A stretch of 64,000 nucleotides of DNA from Vannielia litorea (GTDB lineage: Bacteria; Pseudomonadota; Alphaproteobacteria; Rhodobacterales; Rhodobacteraceae). The notes under the pieces are model-generated. The model was given only the letters and a program-made list of their open reading frames with translations. It was not told the DNA's origin and did no database searches. The stretch's first letter is position 1. Every line of letters begins with the position of its first letter. The stretch is taken from contig NZ_FSRL01000001.1 of NCBI RefSeq assembly GCF_900142295.1, positions 372,001 through 436,000 on the forward strand, written 5' to 3'. Below, piece after piece: positions 29,120 to 37,660 of this stretch. A program made the translations under genes and the position numbers.

Positions 29120-31087
29120 TCAGGCGGCGGCTTCGCGCGGCTCGGCCAGGGCCACGATATCCATCATGATCCGGTTCAGCTCGAAATCCTTGGGCGTATA
29201 AACCTGCGAAACGCCCATCTCCTTGAGTGCATTCGCGTCTTCATCGGGGATGATCCCGCCGACGATGAGCGGAATATGCGCAAGCCCCTCCGCGTGCATC
29301 CGCTCCAATGTGTCGGCAATGAGTGGCAAATGACTGCCCGACAGGATCGAAAGACCCACAACATGCACCTCCTCCCGCCGTGCCGCCGCCACGATCTCTT
29401 CGGGCGTGAGCCGGATTCCCTCGTAGGAAATCTCCATGCCGCAGTCCCGGGCCCGGCAGGCGATCTGCTCGGCGCCGTTGGAGTGGCCGTCGAGTCCCGG
29501 CTTGCCGACCAGGAATTTCAGCCGCCGTCCCAGCCGGTCCGACACGAGGTCCACCGCCTCGCGGATGTGTTCGAGCCCCTCGGTCCGGTTCGAGGGCGCC
29601 CGCGCCACGCCGGTCGGCCCGCGATACTCCCCGAAGACGGCGCGCATCGCACCGGCCCATTCGCCCGTGGTCGCGCCCGCCTTCGCGGCGGCGATCGAGG
29701 GCTCCATCACGTTCTCGCCCGCCTGCGCCGCTGCTTTCAGTGCCGCGAGCGCCGCCGACACCGCCGCCGCGTCGCGCTCCGCGCGCCAGGCTTGCAGCCG
29801 GGCGATCTGGTCGGCCTCCACCGCCGGGTCCACCGTCATGATGCCGCCGTCCGAGCCCATCAGCGGCGAGGGCTCGGCCTCGGTCCAGCGGTTCACGCCC
29901 ACCACCACCGTCTCGCCCGATTCCACCCGGCCAAGCCGCTCGGCATTGCTCTCCACCAGCCGCGCCTTCATGTAGTCGATGGCGGCAATCGCGCCGCCCA
30001 TCCCGTCGAGCTGCGCCAACTCGGCCCGCGCGCCCTCTTTCAGCGCCTCCACCCTGGCCTCCACCGCCGGGTTGCCGTCAAAGAGGTCGCCGTATTCCAG
30101 CAGGTCGGTCTCATAGGCCATGATCTGCTGCATCCGGAGCGACCATTGCTGATCCCAGGGCCGCGGCAGCCCCAGCGCCTCGTTCCACGCCGGCAGCTGC
30201 ACCGCCCTTGCCCGCGCCTTCCTGGAGAGCGTCACCGCCAGCATCTCGATGAGAATACGATACACGTTGTTTTCCGGCTGTTGCTCCGTCAGCCCGAGGC
30301 TGTTCACCTGCACCCCGTAGCGGAAGCGCCGCATCTTGGGGTCTTCCACGCCGTAGCGCTCCTGGCAGATCTCGTCCCAGAGGTCCACGAAGGCGCGCAT
30401 CTTGCACATCTCGGTCACAAACCGGATGCCCGCGTTCACGAAAAAGCTGATCCGTCCCACCAGCACCGGAAAGTCCTCCTCCGGCACCTGGCCCTTCAGC
30501 GCATCCAGCACCGCGATCGCCGTGGCCAGCGCAAAGGACAGTTCCTGCTCCGGCGTCGCGCCTGCCTCCTGCAAGTGGTAGGAGCACACGTTCATCGGGT
30601 TCCACCTGGGCACGTTGGTGTAGCAATAGGCGGCCACGTCGGTGATGAGCTTCAGCGAGGGTTTCGGCGGGCAAACATAGGTGCCGCGGCTCAGGTATTC
30701 CTTGATGATGTCGTTCTGCACCGTGCCCTGGAGCTTCGACACATCCGCGCCCTGTTCCTCGGCCACGGCGATGTAGAGCGCCAGCAGCCAGGGCGCGGTC
30801 GCGTTGATCGTCATCGAGGTGTTCATCTGCTCCAGCGGAATGTCGGCAAACAGCGCCCGCATGTCGCCCAGGTGCGCCACCGGCACACCCACCTTGCCCA
30901 CCTCGCCCTTGGAGCGCGGATCGTCGCTGTCGTAGCCGGTCTGGGTCGGCAGGTCGAAAGCCACCGAAAGGCCGGTCTGACCCTTGGCCAGGTTGGCCCG
31001 ATAGAGGGCGTTCGAGGCGGCAGCAGTGGAGTGCCCGGCATAGGTGCGAAAGAGCCAGGGGCGGTCTTTATTCTGCGTCTGCGACAT
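29120..31087 (-). CDS. ecm: Ethylmalonyl-CoA mutase (B12-dependent)
   Basis: Rearranges ethylmalonyl-CoA to methylsuccinyl-CoA in the EMC pathway, using adenosylcobalamin. 655 residues, close to the R. sphaeroides enzyme. The N-terminal substrate barrel contains RTYAGHSTAAASNALYR and VAFDLPTQTGYDSD, followed by EYLSRGTYVCPPKPSL and CSYHLQEAG. The C-terminal cobalamin domain has the base-off ligand motif DGHSNG (Asp533, His535, Gly538) and GLSILSGSH. The ATG at 31087 is chosen because similarity begins there. Unlike methylmalonyl-CoA mutase, it is a single-chain enzyme. ccr lies 3.3 kb away on the other strand. Confidence 0.93.
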   Translation of the reverse strand: MSQTQNKDRPWLFRTYAGHSTAAASNALYRANLAKGQTGLSVAFDLPTQTGYDSDDPRSKGEVGKVGVPVAHLGDMRALFADIPLEQMNTSMTINATAPWLLALYIAVAEEQGADVSKLQGTVQNDIIKEYLSRGTYVCPPKPSLKLITDVAAYCYTNVPRWNPMNVCSYHLQEAGATPEQELSFALATAIAVLDALKGQVPEEDFPVLVGRISFFVNAGIRFVTEMCKMRAFVDLWDEICQERYGVEDPKMRRFRYGVQVNSLGLTEQQPENNVYRILIEMLAVTLSRKARARAVQLPAWNEALGLPRPWDQQWSLRMQQIMAYETDLLEYGDLFDGNPAVEARVEALKEGARAELAQLDGMGGAIAAIDYMKARLVESNAERLGRVESGETVVVGVNRWTEAEPSPLMGSDGGIMTVDPAVEADQIARLQAWRAERDAAAVSAALAALKAAAQAGENVMEPSIAAAKAGATTGEWAGAMRAVFGEYRGPTGVARAPSNRTEGLEHIREAVDLVSDRLGRRLKFLVGKPGLDGHSNGAEQIACRARDCGMEISYEGIRLTPEEIVAAARREEVHVVGLSILSGSHLPLIADTLERMHAEGLAHIPLIVGGIIPDEDANALKEMGVSQVYTPKDFELNRIMMDIVALAEPREAAA

Positions 31088-31190
31088 GGCGAGGCTCCGA
31101 TTCATCGAGTGAGCAAGATTATTCCGTTGTGGGCGTTTCTGGCGAAAGATTATGCCAATGTCAATTCGCTGCAACGCGGCGCAACTTCCT

Positions 31191-31211
31191 ATTGCGCCGC
31201 TGCCGCGCAAT
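31191..31211. promoter_or_regulatory. Candidate operator upstream of ecm
   Basis: ATTGCGC and GCGCAAT form a perfect inverted repeat (7-bp arms, 7-base spacer), 103 bases upstream of the ecm start. Further TTGC/GCAA words surround it. Confidence 0.45.
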
Positions 31212-31258
31212 GCTACAGGTTTCCGCTCCCCATGATATGAAAGTGGGAGGGTAAGGGA

Positions 31259-32047
31259 GTGCCGGAGCTGATGTACGGACTGAACTCAGGGCTGATCGCC
31301 CTTGTGTTGCTCGCGTCCATGGTCGCTGCCATGTTTGGTGGCAGGGCGATGGCAGGGCGGCGGGCCCGACGCATTTCGGACGAAGGCAAATCGCAGACCC
31401 TGGCCGTGCAGGCCTCGCTGCTCGCGATCCTCGGCCTGCTGCTGGGTTTCACCTTCTCCCTCGCGCTCGGCCGCTACGACACCCGCAGCCAGGCCGTTGT
31501 CGAGGAGGCCAACGCCATCGGCACCGCATGGCTCCGCACCGACCTGATACCCGCCGGCCCGCGCGAGGAGGCCCGTGCGCTGCTGGTCAAATACGCCGAG
31601 TTCCGTGCCAAGGCGGGCGAGGTGCCCGCGCATCAGGCCGCCCGCCGCGCCGGCATGGTCGCCACGGCGCAAAAGACCTTCGACCAGCTCTGGGCCCTCG
31701 CCGCCGAAACGGCCCGCGCCGAGGGCGGCCCGGCAGTGGTGTCCTTCACCACATCGCTGAACGACATGATAGACCAGCTCTCCGCCCGCGACGCCGCCAT
31801 CAACCGCCATGTGCCAGAGCCCGTGCTGTTGCTGCTCTACGGCACCTTCATCCTGCTGGGCTGGGTGCTCGGGCTTGCCTCGGCGCAAACCGGAGTGCGG
31901 CCTGGCCCGGCGGTCTATGCGATGCTGCTGCTCATCGTCGGCCTCGTCTTCGTCATCATCGACCTCGACAGGCCGAGGCGCGGGATCATCGAGGTCGAGC
32001 AGTCGCCGATACGCAACCTCGCCGACCAGCTGGCGAAGTCGGGCTGA
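31259..32047 (+). CDS. DUF4239 membrane protein
   Basis: 262 residues from a GTG start with GGGAGG 8 bases upstream. Two N-terminal transmembrane helices (one near GLIALVLLASMVAAMF, one in LLAILGLLLGFTFSLALGRYD), a helical soluble domain, and two C-terminal helices are the DUF4239 layout, a bestrophin-like membrane family of unknown activity. RRQAVVEEANAIGTAW-type text (here RSQAVVEEANAIGTAW) is the family hallmark. It lies in the divergent space between ecm and ccr. Confidence 0.8.
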   Translation: MPELMYGLNSGLIALVLLASMVAAMFGGRAMAGRRARRISDEGKSQTLAVQASLLAILGLLLGFTFSLALGRYDTRSQAVVEEANAIGTAWLRTDLIPAGPREEARALLVKYAEFRAKAGEVPAHQAARRAGMVATAQKTFDQLWALAAETARAEGGPAVVSFTTSLNDMIDQLSARDAAINRHVPEPVLLLLYGTFILLGWVLGLASAQTGVRPGPAVYAMLLLIVGLVFVIIDLDRPRRGIIEVEQSPIRNLADQLAKSG

Positions 32048-32071
32048 GGCCGGGCCCCGGCCCGCGCGCCG

Positions 32072-32698
32072 TCAGTCGGCGGCGAAGCAGTAGAACAGCC
32101 CGTCGCCCCCGGTGCCGCGCAGCGCCTCCAGGCCGCAGCCGCCGCGGGAGGAGTGGGACGAGTTCCACGACTTCGCGGCGTCGCTCTCGTCGAGCCCCAT
32201 CCGGTCGTGGTGGCCGACCATCCCGGCGGTGTCGGGGCCGTCGCTTGTCCAGTCCTCGCAGGTCATGCCCTCGGCCACGGTCCCGTCGGGCAGCGAGCCG
32301 GTGAGGATGTCATGCCGGTTCGGGCTGTCGCCCCGGCCATTCACCACGGCGCCGGTCTCGTCGAGCAGGGTGTCCTTGCCGAGGTTCGCCTCGCCGCCGT
32401 GAAGCTGCTCCACGCTCTCGGCCACGGTCACGCCCGCGGCGTTCACCCAGGGCCCGGTGCCGATCCGGTCGCGGGCATTCTCGGCGCTGGTCGACAGGTA
32501 CGCCCGCCAGGTCGCCCCGCCCGCGCCCACGGCCTCCGCCAGCGCGGCGCAATGGGCATCGGCCCCCTCCAGGCCGCCGAGATTGCCACCGCTGCCGGGG
32601 TTCTGGCTGGTGACGAAAAAGCTCATCTCCCCGTCCTGCGCCCATGCCGCAGCGCCTGCGACCGTCAGAACGGCCGCGCCTATCCATCTGAACTTCAT
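32072..32698 (-). CDS. Secreted lectin-like protein (DUF1554-type)
   Basis: 208 residues. A signal peptide (MKFRWIGAAVLTVAGAAAWAQ) precedes a domain with the pattern GADAHCAALAEAVGAG...WRAYLSTSAENARDRIGTGPW. It ends with CEDWTSD, SSHSSRGGCG and FYCFAAD; the cysteines fit the disulfides of a compact C-type-lectin-like fold such as DUF1554. The ligand is unknown. It is convergent with the DUF4239 gene and divergent from the acyltransferase gene. Confidence 0.65.
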   Translation of the reverse strand: MKFRWIGAAVLTVAGAAAWAQDGEMSFFVTSQNPGSGGNLGGLEGADAHCAALAEAVGAGGATWRAYLSTSAENARDRIGTGPWVNAAGVTVAESVEQLHGGEANLGKDTLLDETGAVVNGRGDSPNRHDILTGSLPDGTVAEGMTCEDWTSDGPDTAGMVGHHDRMGLDESDAAKSWNSSHSSRGGCGLEALRGTGGDGLFYCFAAD

Positions 32699-32850
32699 GC
32701 TGGTTCCTCCCTGGCTGCCGCTCCCCGCCCTCCAGCTCTCCAACGGTAGCACGCCCCCCGCGTGCCCTGCCTCACACATGCGTGACGAGAAATGCGGCGC
32801 AGTCGATTCCCGCGATTTACCGCGCAGCGAAAGTTTGCCACCCTCGCCGC

Positions 32851-34305
32851 ATGTTCCAGCCGGTGACGCTGCCCCTCTGGCTCTTCGTCCTGATCCTCCT
32901 CTTCGCGGCGGTCACCTTCGCTTCGCACTTCCTCTTTCCCTCGGTCCGCTGGTTCTTCCGGCGGCGACTCGAGCGGGCCGTGGCGCGGCTCAACACCCGG
33001 CTCACCCGCCCGATCGAACCGTTCAAGCTGGCGCGGCGGCGCGACACCATCCAGCGGGTGCTCTACTCCCCCGACGTGCTCGCCGCCGTCACCGCCCATG
33101 CCGCCGAGGAGGGGGTGCCCGAAGAGGTCGCCTTCGAGCAGGCCCACCGCTACGCCCGCGAGATCGTTCCCGGCTTCTCGGCCTTCGCCTACTTCGGCTT
33201 CGCCATCCGCGCCGCCCGCTGGCTCGCCACCTCGCTCTTCCGCGTGCGCCTCGCCCGGCTCGATGCCGAGAAACTCGCCGCCATTCCGCCCGAGGCGACG
33301 GTCGTCTTCGTGATGAACCACCGCAGCAACATGGATTACGTCCTCGTCACCTATCTCGTCGCCGGGCAGACGACGCTCTCCTACGCCGTCGGCGAATGGG
33401 CGCGGGTCTGGCCCCTGCGCAGCCTGATCCGGGCGATGGGCGCCTACTTCATCCGCCGCAAGTCGCGCGGCGCGCTCTACCGCACCGTGCTCTCGACCTA
33501 TGTCACCGTCGCCACCCGCGCGCGCGTCACCCAGGCCATGTTTCCCGAGGGCCGGCTTTCGCTGACCGGCGCACCGGGCGAGCCCAGGCTGGGGCTGCTG
33601 GCCTATATCACCGAGGCCGCGCAGGACGGCACCGAGGTGATCTTCGTGCCCACCGCGCTCAACTACGACCGTGTGCTGGAGGACCGCGTGCTCATCGCCG
33701 CGCAGGGGGGAGGGGGGTTTCCCACCCGGATCCGCGTGGTGATCCGCTGGCTCCTGCGCCAGCTGGTGCTGCGGGTGCGCGGGCTCACCCATCACCTCGG
33801 CTATGCGGCGGTCAGCTTTGGCGACCCGCTTTCGCTGGCCAGCTTTCCCGGCGACACCGAGGCGCTGGGCCGCGAGCTGATGGATCGGATCGAGGCGGTG
33901 ATGCCGGTGCTCCCGGTGCCGTTACTGGCCGCGCTGCTGCTGGAGGCCGAAGGCCCGCTCGACCGGGCCACGCTCGAGCGCCGCTGGAATGCCCGGCTGC
34001 GCCTGCTGGAAGGGGCCGACATCGTGCTCCACGTGCCGCGCGGCAACCCCGCCTATGCCCTGGAAAACGCGTTGCGCATCCTGCGTGAGCGCCAGTTGCT
34101 CGCCGAAACCCCCGAGGGCATCGCGGCCGCGCCCGATGAGGCCCCGCTCTTCCGCTTCTATGCCGCCTCCGTCGCCCGGCAGCTGGCCAGGCTGGGCGAT
34201 GCTGCGCCTGCAACCTTGCCGCACCCCCGGCTGCTGCCTGCCGATGATGCAGCTGCGAAGGTTTCTGCCGGAACCCGCGCCGAAACTGAATCGGGCGAGA
34301 CATAA
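32851..34305 (+). CDS. PlsB/PlsC-type acyltransferase
   Basis: 484 residues from the ATG at 32851. An N-terminal transmembrane helix (LPLWLFVLILLFAAVTF) anchors it. The acyltransferase motifs are NHRSNMDY (the catalytic His/Asp block, HxxxxD), GAYFIRRKS and FPEGRLS, resembling glycerol-3-phosphate or lysophosphatidate acyltransferases. The C-terminal 180 residues are extra and unassigned. It probably acts in phospholipid synthesis at the inner membrane. It is 109 bases upstream of ccr on the same strand, an interval that holds the ccr promoter. Confidence 0.82.
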   Translation: MFQPVTLPLWLFVLILLFAAVTFASHFLFPSVRWFFRRRLERAVARLNTRLTRPIEPFKLARRRDTIQRVLYSPDVLAAVTAHAAEEGVPEEVAFEQAHRYAREIVPGFSAFAYFGFAIRAARWLATSLFRVRLARLDAEKLAAIPPEATVVFVMNHRSNMDYVLVTYLVAGQTTLSYAVGEWARVWPLRSLIRAMGAYFIRRKSRGALYRTVLSTYVTVATRARVTQAMFPEGRLSLTGAPGEPRLGLLAYITEAAQDGTEVIFVPTALNYDRVLEDRVLIAAQGGGGFPTRIRVVIRWLLRQLVLRVRGLTHHLGYAAVSFGDPLSLASFPGDTEALGRELMDRIEAVMPVLPVPLLAALLLEAEGPLDRATLERRWNARLRLLEGADIVLHVPRGNPAYALENALRILRERQLLAETPEGIAAAPDEAPLFRFYAASVARQLARLGDAAPATLPHPRLLPADDAAAKVSAGTRAETESGET

Positions 34306-34329
34306 AATTACAAATCCGACGTCGGTCGT

Positions 34330-34337
34330 ATTGCAAT
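34330..34337. promoter_or_regulatory. ATTGCAAT palindrome upstream of ccr
   Basis: 8-bp palindrome 77 bases before the ccr start, followed by TTGCGC. Shares the ATTGC/TTGCGC vocabulary with the inverted repeat upstream of ecm. Weak evidence on its own. Confidence 0.3.
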
Positions 34338-34414
34338 CTTGCGCGACGGCCCTTAGAACCTCCCGGACAAAGGGCGCGATTCTGCGCCGCAGAACAACGC
34401 GAGGAGAGATGACG

Positions 34415-35713
34415 ATGGCGCTGGATGTCACCGAAGCCCGCCAGGCCCCCTATGAGGCCGAAGAGAAGGAGCTGTACGAGATCGGCGAAATGCCCCCTCT
34501 GGGTTACGTGCCGCCCAAGATGTATGCTTGGGCCATTCGCCGCGAGCGCCACGGCGAGCCCGATGTGTCGTTCAAGCAGGAGGTGCTCCCGACCTGGGAG
34601 ATCGACAGCCAGGAAGTGCTCGTCCTCGTCATGGCCGCCGGCGTCAACTACAACGGCGTCTGGGCCGGGCTCGGCAAGCCGATCTCGCCCTTCGACGTGC
34701 ACGGCCAGGATTTTCACATCGCCGGCTCCGACGCCTCCGGCATCGTCTGGAAGGTCGGTGACAAGGTCACGCGCTGGAAGGTCGGCGACGAGGTGGTGAT
34801 CCACTGCAACCAGGACGACGGCGACGACGAGTTCTGCAACGGCGGCGATCCGATGTATTCGCCCAGCCAGCGGATCTGGGGATATGAAACCGGCGATGGC
34901 TCCTTTGCCCAGTTCACCAAGGTTCAGGCCCAGCAGCTCATGCCGCGGCCCAAGCACCTGACCTGGGAGGAGAGCGCCTGCTACACGCTGACGCTGGCCA
35001 CCGCCTACCGCATGCTCTTCGGCCACGAGCCGCACGACCTGAAGCCCGGCCAGAACGTTCTGGTCTGGGGTGCCTCGGGCGGCCTCGGCTCCTATGCCAT
35101 ACAGCTCGCCAACACCGCCGGCGCCAATGCCATCGGGGTGATCTCCGACGAGAGCAAGCGCCAGTTCGTGATGGATCAGGGCGCCAAGGGCGTCATCAAC
35201 CGGAAAGATTTCAACTGCTGGGGCCAGCTCCCCACGGTGAACAGCCCCGAGTACAACGAGTGGCTCAAGGAGGCCCGCAAGTTCGGCAAGGCGATCTGGG
35301 ACATCACCGGCAAGGGCGTCAACGTCGACATGGTCTTCGAGCACCCCGGCGAGGCAACCTTCCCGGTCTCCACGCTGGTGGTCAAGAAGGGCGGCATGGT
35401 GGTGATCTGCGCCGGCACCTCCGGCTTCAACTGCACCTTCGACGTACGCTACATGTGGATGCACCAGAAACGCCTGCAGGGCTCGCACTTCGCACACCTC
35501 AAGCAGGCCTCCGCGGCCAACAAGCTGATGGTGGAGCGCAGGCTCGATCCCTGCATGTCCGAGGTCTTCCCCTGGGACGAGATCCCGGCGGCCCATACCA
35601 AGATGCTCCGCAACGAGCACAAACCCGGCAACATGTCGGTGCTGGTGCAGGCCCCCAGAACCGGCCTGCGCACCCTCGAGGATGTTCTCGAAGCCGGCCG
35701 CTCAGGCAACTGA
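34415..35713 (+). CDS. ccr: Crotonyl-CoA carboxylase/reductase
   Basis: Reductive carboxylation of crotonyl-CoA to ethylmalonyl-CoA with NADPH and CO2, the defining step of the EMC pathway. 432 residues, a medium-chain dehydrogenase/reductase without zinc. Visible: the N-terminal IGEMPPLGYVPPKMYAWAIRRERHGEP, AAGVNYNGVWAGLGKP, the NADPH motif VWGASGGLGSYAIQLA, and CO2-pocket residues expected around FEHPGEATFPVS and RGSHF-type text (here QGSHFAHLKQA). The second ATG at 34415 is preferred: GAGGAG lies 8 bases upstream, but only 2 from the ATG at 34409. Confidence 0.96.
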   Translation: MALDVTEARQAPYEAEEKELYEIGEMPPLGYVPPKMYAWAIRRERHGEPDVSFKQEVLPTWEIDSQEVLVLVMAAGVNYNGVWAGLGKPISPFDVHGQDFHIAGSDASGIVWKVGDKVTRWKVGDEVVIHCNQDDGDDEFCNGGDPMYSPSQRIWGYETGDGSFAQFTKVQAQQLMPRPKHLTWEESACYTLTLATAYRMLFGHEPHDLKPGQNVLVWGASGGLGSYAIQLANTAGANAIGVISDESKRQFVMDQGAKGVINRKDFNCWGQLPTVNSPEYNEWLKEARKFGKAIWDITGKGVNVDMVFEHPGEATFPVSTLVVKKGGMVVICAGTSGFNCTFDVRYMWMHQKRLQGSHFAHLKQASAANKLMVERRLDPCMSEVFPWDEIPAAHTKMLRNEHKPGNMSVLVQAPRTGLRTLEDVLEAGRSGN

Positions 35714-35725
35714 CCGGCCCTGTCC

Positions 35726-35756
35726 CCCGCCGCGCGGTTCCCTCGCGCGCGGCGGG
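35726..35756 (+). terminator. GC-rich hairpin after ccr
   Basis: CCCGCCGCGCG and CGCGCGGCGGG form a perfect 11-bp stem around a 9-base loop, 12 bases past the ccr stop. No T-run. Confidence 0.55.
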
Positions 35757-35941
35757 TGGCACCACCAATGGTTGTGAGGTTCCCCGGGCACCATTGCGCG
35801 GGTCGATCCCGCCACGCCGCCTATCGGGCGCCCAATCTCCTGAACATGAAAAGAATTTCGGTGGCTTGTCAGATATCTCGCCATTTCAGGGGACGGTACA
35901 TCCGCGAATTTTCTCACGCCGGGTCACATGCTAGGGTTGTG

Positions 35942-35957
35942 TTAACGCATCGTTAAC
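35942..35957. promoter_or_regulatory. CtrA-type binding site
   Basis: TTAA, seven bases (CGCATCG), then TTAAC exactly matches the alphaproteobacterial CtrA consensus TTAA-N7-TTAAC. It lies 20 bases before the start of the small gene that leads the quorum-sensing locus. Confidence 0.6.
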
Positions 35958-35977
35958 CTTTAGGATTGAGGCTGCCT

Positions 35978-36199
35978 ATGAAACACGATTGGGTGTTCGA
36001 CGTCTTGGCCGATCTGCGGACATACGCAGCTCGCAACGGGCTGACCGCGCTGGAGGGGAAGCTGCTGGAGACGATCGAGGTGACACGTCGCGAGACGGGT
36101 TGCGATGCCGCATCGTTCAGGGGAGACGCGTCGGCGGAGGGCGATGGCGGCAGTGTTGGAGCATTTCATCGAGGGGTTGCAGCAGGCGAGCACGCTTGA
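35978..36199 (+). CDS. Small protein leading the luxR gene
   Basis: 73 residues, beginning MKHDWVFDVLADLRTYAARNGL. The first 45 residues are helical and gene-like; the last 25 overlap the luxR reading frame and look like by-product sequence. From memory, similar short proteins with the MKHDW start occur upstream of luxR homologs in Rhodobacteraceae; no function is established. The stop lies 56 bases inside luxR, so translation of the two would be coupled. Confidence 0.5.
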   Translation: MKHDWVFDVLADLRTYAARNGLTALEGKLLETIEVTRRETGCDAASFRGDASAEGDGGSVGAFHRGVAAGEHA

Positions 36200-36860
36200 T
36201 GACCTGCAGACCTGCATCTTCGACTTCCGCGATCTCTACGAGGTCGAGCATGTCGTCTATCACTCGGTCAACGCGAGCGGCGGCCAGTATGCCGCGCTGA
36301 CCTACGACAACAAATGGGTCGATCGCTACGTCTCGGAGGAGTACGAGCGCATCGACCCGGTGGTGATGGGCTGCTACCAGCGCTTCCACCCGGTAGACTG
36401 GCGGCGGCTGGACTGGTCGGGCAAGGTCAGCCGCGATTTCATGGACGAGGCCCAGCAGGCCGGGGTGGGCAACCAGGGCTACACCGTTCCGATCCGCGGT
36501 CCGTCAGGCCAGTTCGCGCTCTTCACCGTGTCGCACAATGCCAGCGACGCCAAGTGGACCCGCTTCACCGAGGCCTGCACCCGCGACCTGATCCTCGCGG
36601 CCCACTACCTGAACCAGAAAGCGCTGGAAATCGAGCGCGGCGGCACCGCAAGGGCCGCCTCCCGCGCCCTGTCTCCCCGCGAACGCGACGCCCTGACATT
36701 GCTCGCCTTGGGCTACAGCCGCGCCCAGGCCGCCGAGAGTCTCGAGATCTCCGAACACACCCTGCGGGTCTACATCGAGGGTGCCCGCTACAAGCTCGGG
36801 GCGATGAACACCACCCACGCCGTTGCCCTCGCCCTGGCACAGGGCCGGCTGGTATTCTGA
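36144..36860 (+). CDS. LuxR-family quorum-sensing regulator
   Basis: 238 residues. The N-terminal autoinducer domain keeps all six residues typical of acyl-homoserine-lactone receptors: Trp58, Tyr62, Asp71, Pro72, Trp86 and Gly112. The C-terminal helix-turn-helix is LSPRERDALTLLALGYSRAQAAESLEIS followed by HTLRVYIEGARYKLG. The ATG at 36144 has GGAGG close upstream. The luxI gene follows 115 bases later, so it probably binds the product of that synthase. Signal chain length cannot be read from sequence. Confidence 0.93.
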   Translation: MAAVLEHFIEGLQQASTLDDLQTCIFDFRDLYEVEHVVYHSVNASGGQYAALTYDNKWVDRYVSEEYERIDPVVMGCYQRFHPVDWRRLDWSGKVSRDFMDEAQQAGVGNQGYTVPIRGPSGQFALFTVSHNASDAKWTRFTEACTRDLILAAHYLNQKALEIERGGTARAASRALSPRERDALTLLALGYSRAQAAESLEISEHTLRVYIEGARYKLGAMNTTHAVALALAQGRLVF

Positions 36861-36975
36861 GCGGCGCCGCATTTTCCTGATGCAATCTTAACGTGCCGGG
36901 CAATACAGCGTAACAACCTTAACGATAATTCCTTAACGTGACTCCCGTTCAAGCAACCAGATGGAGGGAGTTACC

Positions 36976-37614
36976 ATGTTGCGCTATGTCTACGGCGAAG
37001 AGCTTTACCAGTTTCCCAAGCTGCGGAGCACCATGTTCCGGGATCGCGCCCGGCAGTTCTCGGAGCGGCTCGGCTGGGCGGTCACCGTGAACGAGGCCGG
37101 CGAGGAACACGACGAATACGACGTGATGAACCCGCTCTACGTGATCTGGCAGCGTGCCGACGGCAGCCACGGCGGCTCCATGCGCTTTCTGCCCACCACC
37201 GCAGCCTGCATGGTGAACGATCACTTCACCCATCTCACCGAGGGCGTGACCATTTCGCACCCGCTGATCTGGGAGTGCACCCGCTTCTGCCTTGCGCCCG
37301 AGGCCGAGGGCCGTGTGGCCGCGGCGCTCATGCTGGGCGGAGCCGAGCTGGGGCGCGGCTTTCACCTGACCGATGCGGTGGGCGTCTTCGATGCCCGGAT
37401 GGTCCGCATCTACGGCCGCCTCGGCTGGGCGCCCACGGTGCTCGGCACGGCGGGCGAGGGGCGCGATGCCGTCTCCGTGGGGCTCTGGCAGATGTCCGAT
37501 CCCACCCGCCTCGCCATGGCCCGCAGGGCCGGGCTCAGCCCCGCGCTCTCACGGCACTGGTTCGACCGCGCCTTCACCCCGGTCGCCTCTGCGCCAGAGG
37601 CCGTCTCGGCCTGA
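36976..37614 (+). CDS. Acyl-homoserine-lactone synthase (LuxI family)
   Basis: Makes an N-acyl-homoserine lactone from S-adenosylmethionine and acyl-ACP or acyl-CoA. 212 residues. The conserved catalytic set is present in standard order: Arg24, Phe28, Trp34 in FRDRARQFSERLGW, Asp46 and Asp49 in HDEYD, Arg70, Glu100 and Arg103 in WECTRF. GGAGGGAG lies 5-6 bases before the ATG. It follows its cognate luxR in the same orientation. The interval contains three TTAACG words but no clear lux box. Confidence 0.95.
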   Translation: MLRYVYGEELYQFPKLRSTMFRDRARQFSERLGWAVTVNEAGEEHDEYDVMNPLYVIWQRADGSHGGSMRFLPTTAACMVNDHFTHLTEGVTISHPLIWECTRFCLAPEAEGRVAAALMLGGAELGRGFHLTDAVGVFDARMVRIYGRLGWAPTVLGTAGEGRDAVSVGLWQMSDPTRLAMARRAGLSPALSRHWFDRAFTPVASAPEAVSA

Positions 37615-37660
37615 CCACCGGGGCTGGTGGAGGGGGGGCGGACAGAATAAGGTCCGCCCC

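Noticed and set aside
36919-36937. Second CtrA site before luxI
   Set aside because: The two TTAA words are separated by 10 bases rather than 7.
36861-36975. Lux box between luxR and luxI
   Set aside because: No 18-20 bp dyad with CTG/CAG ends is visible in the gap.
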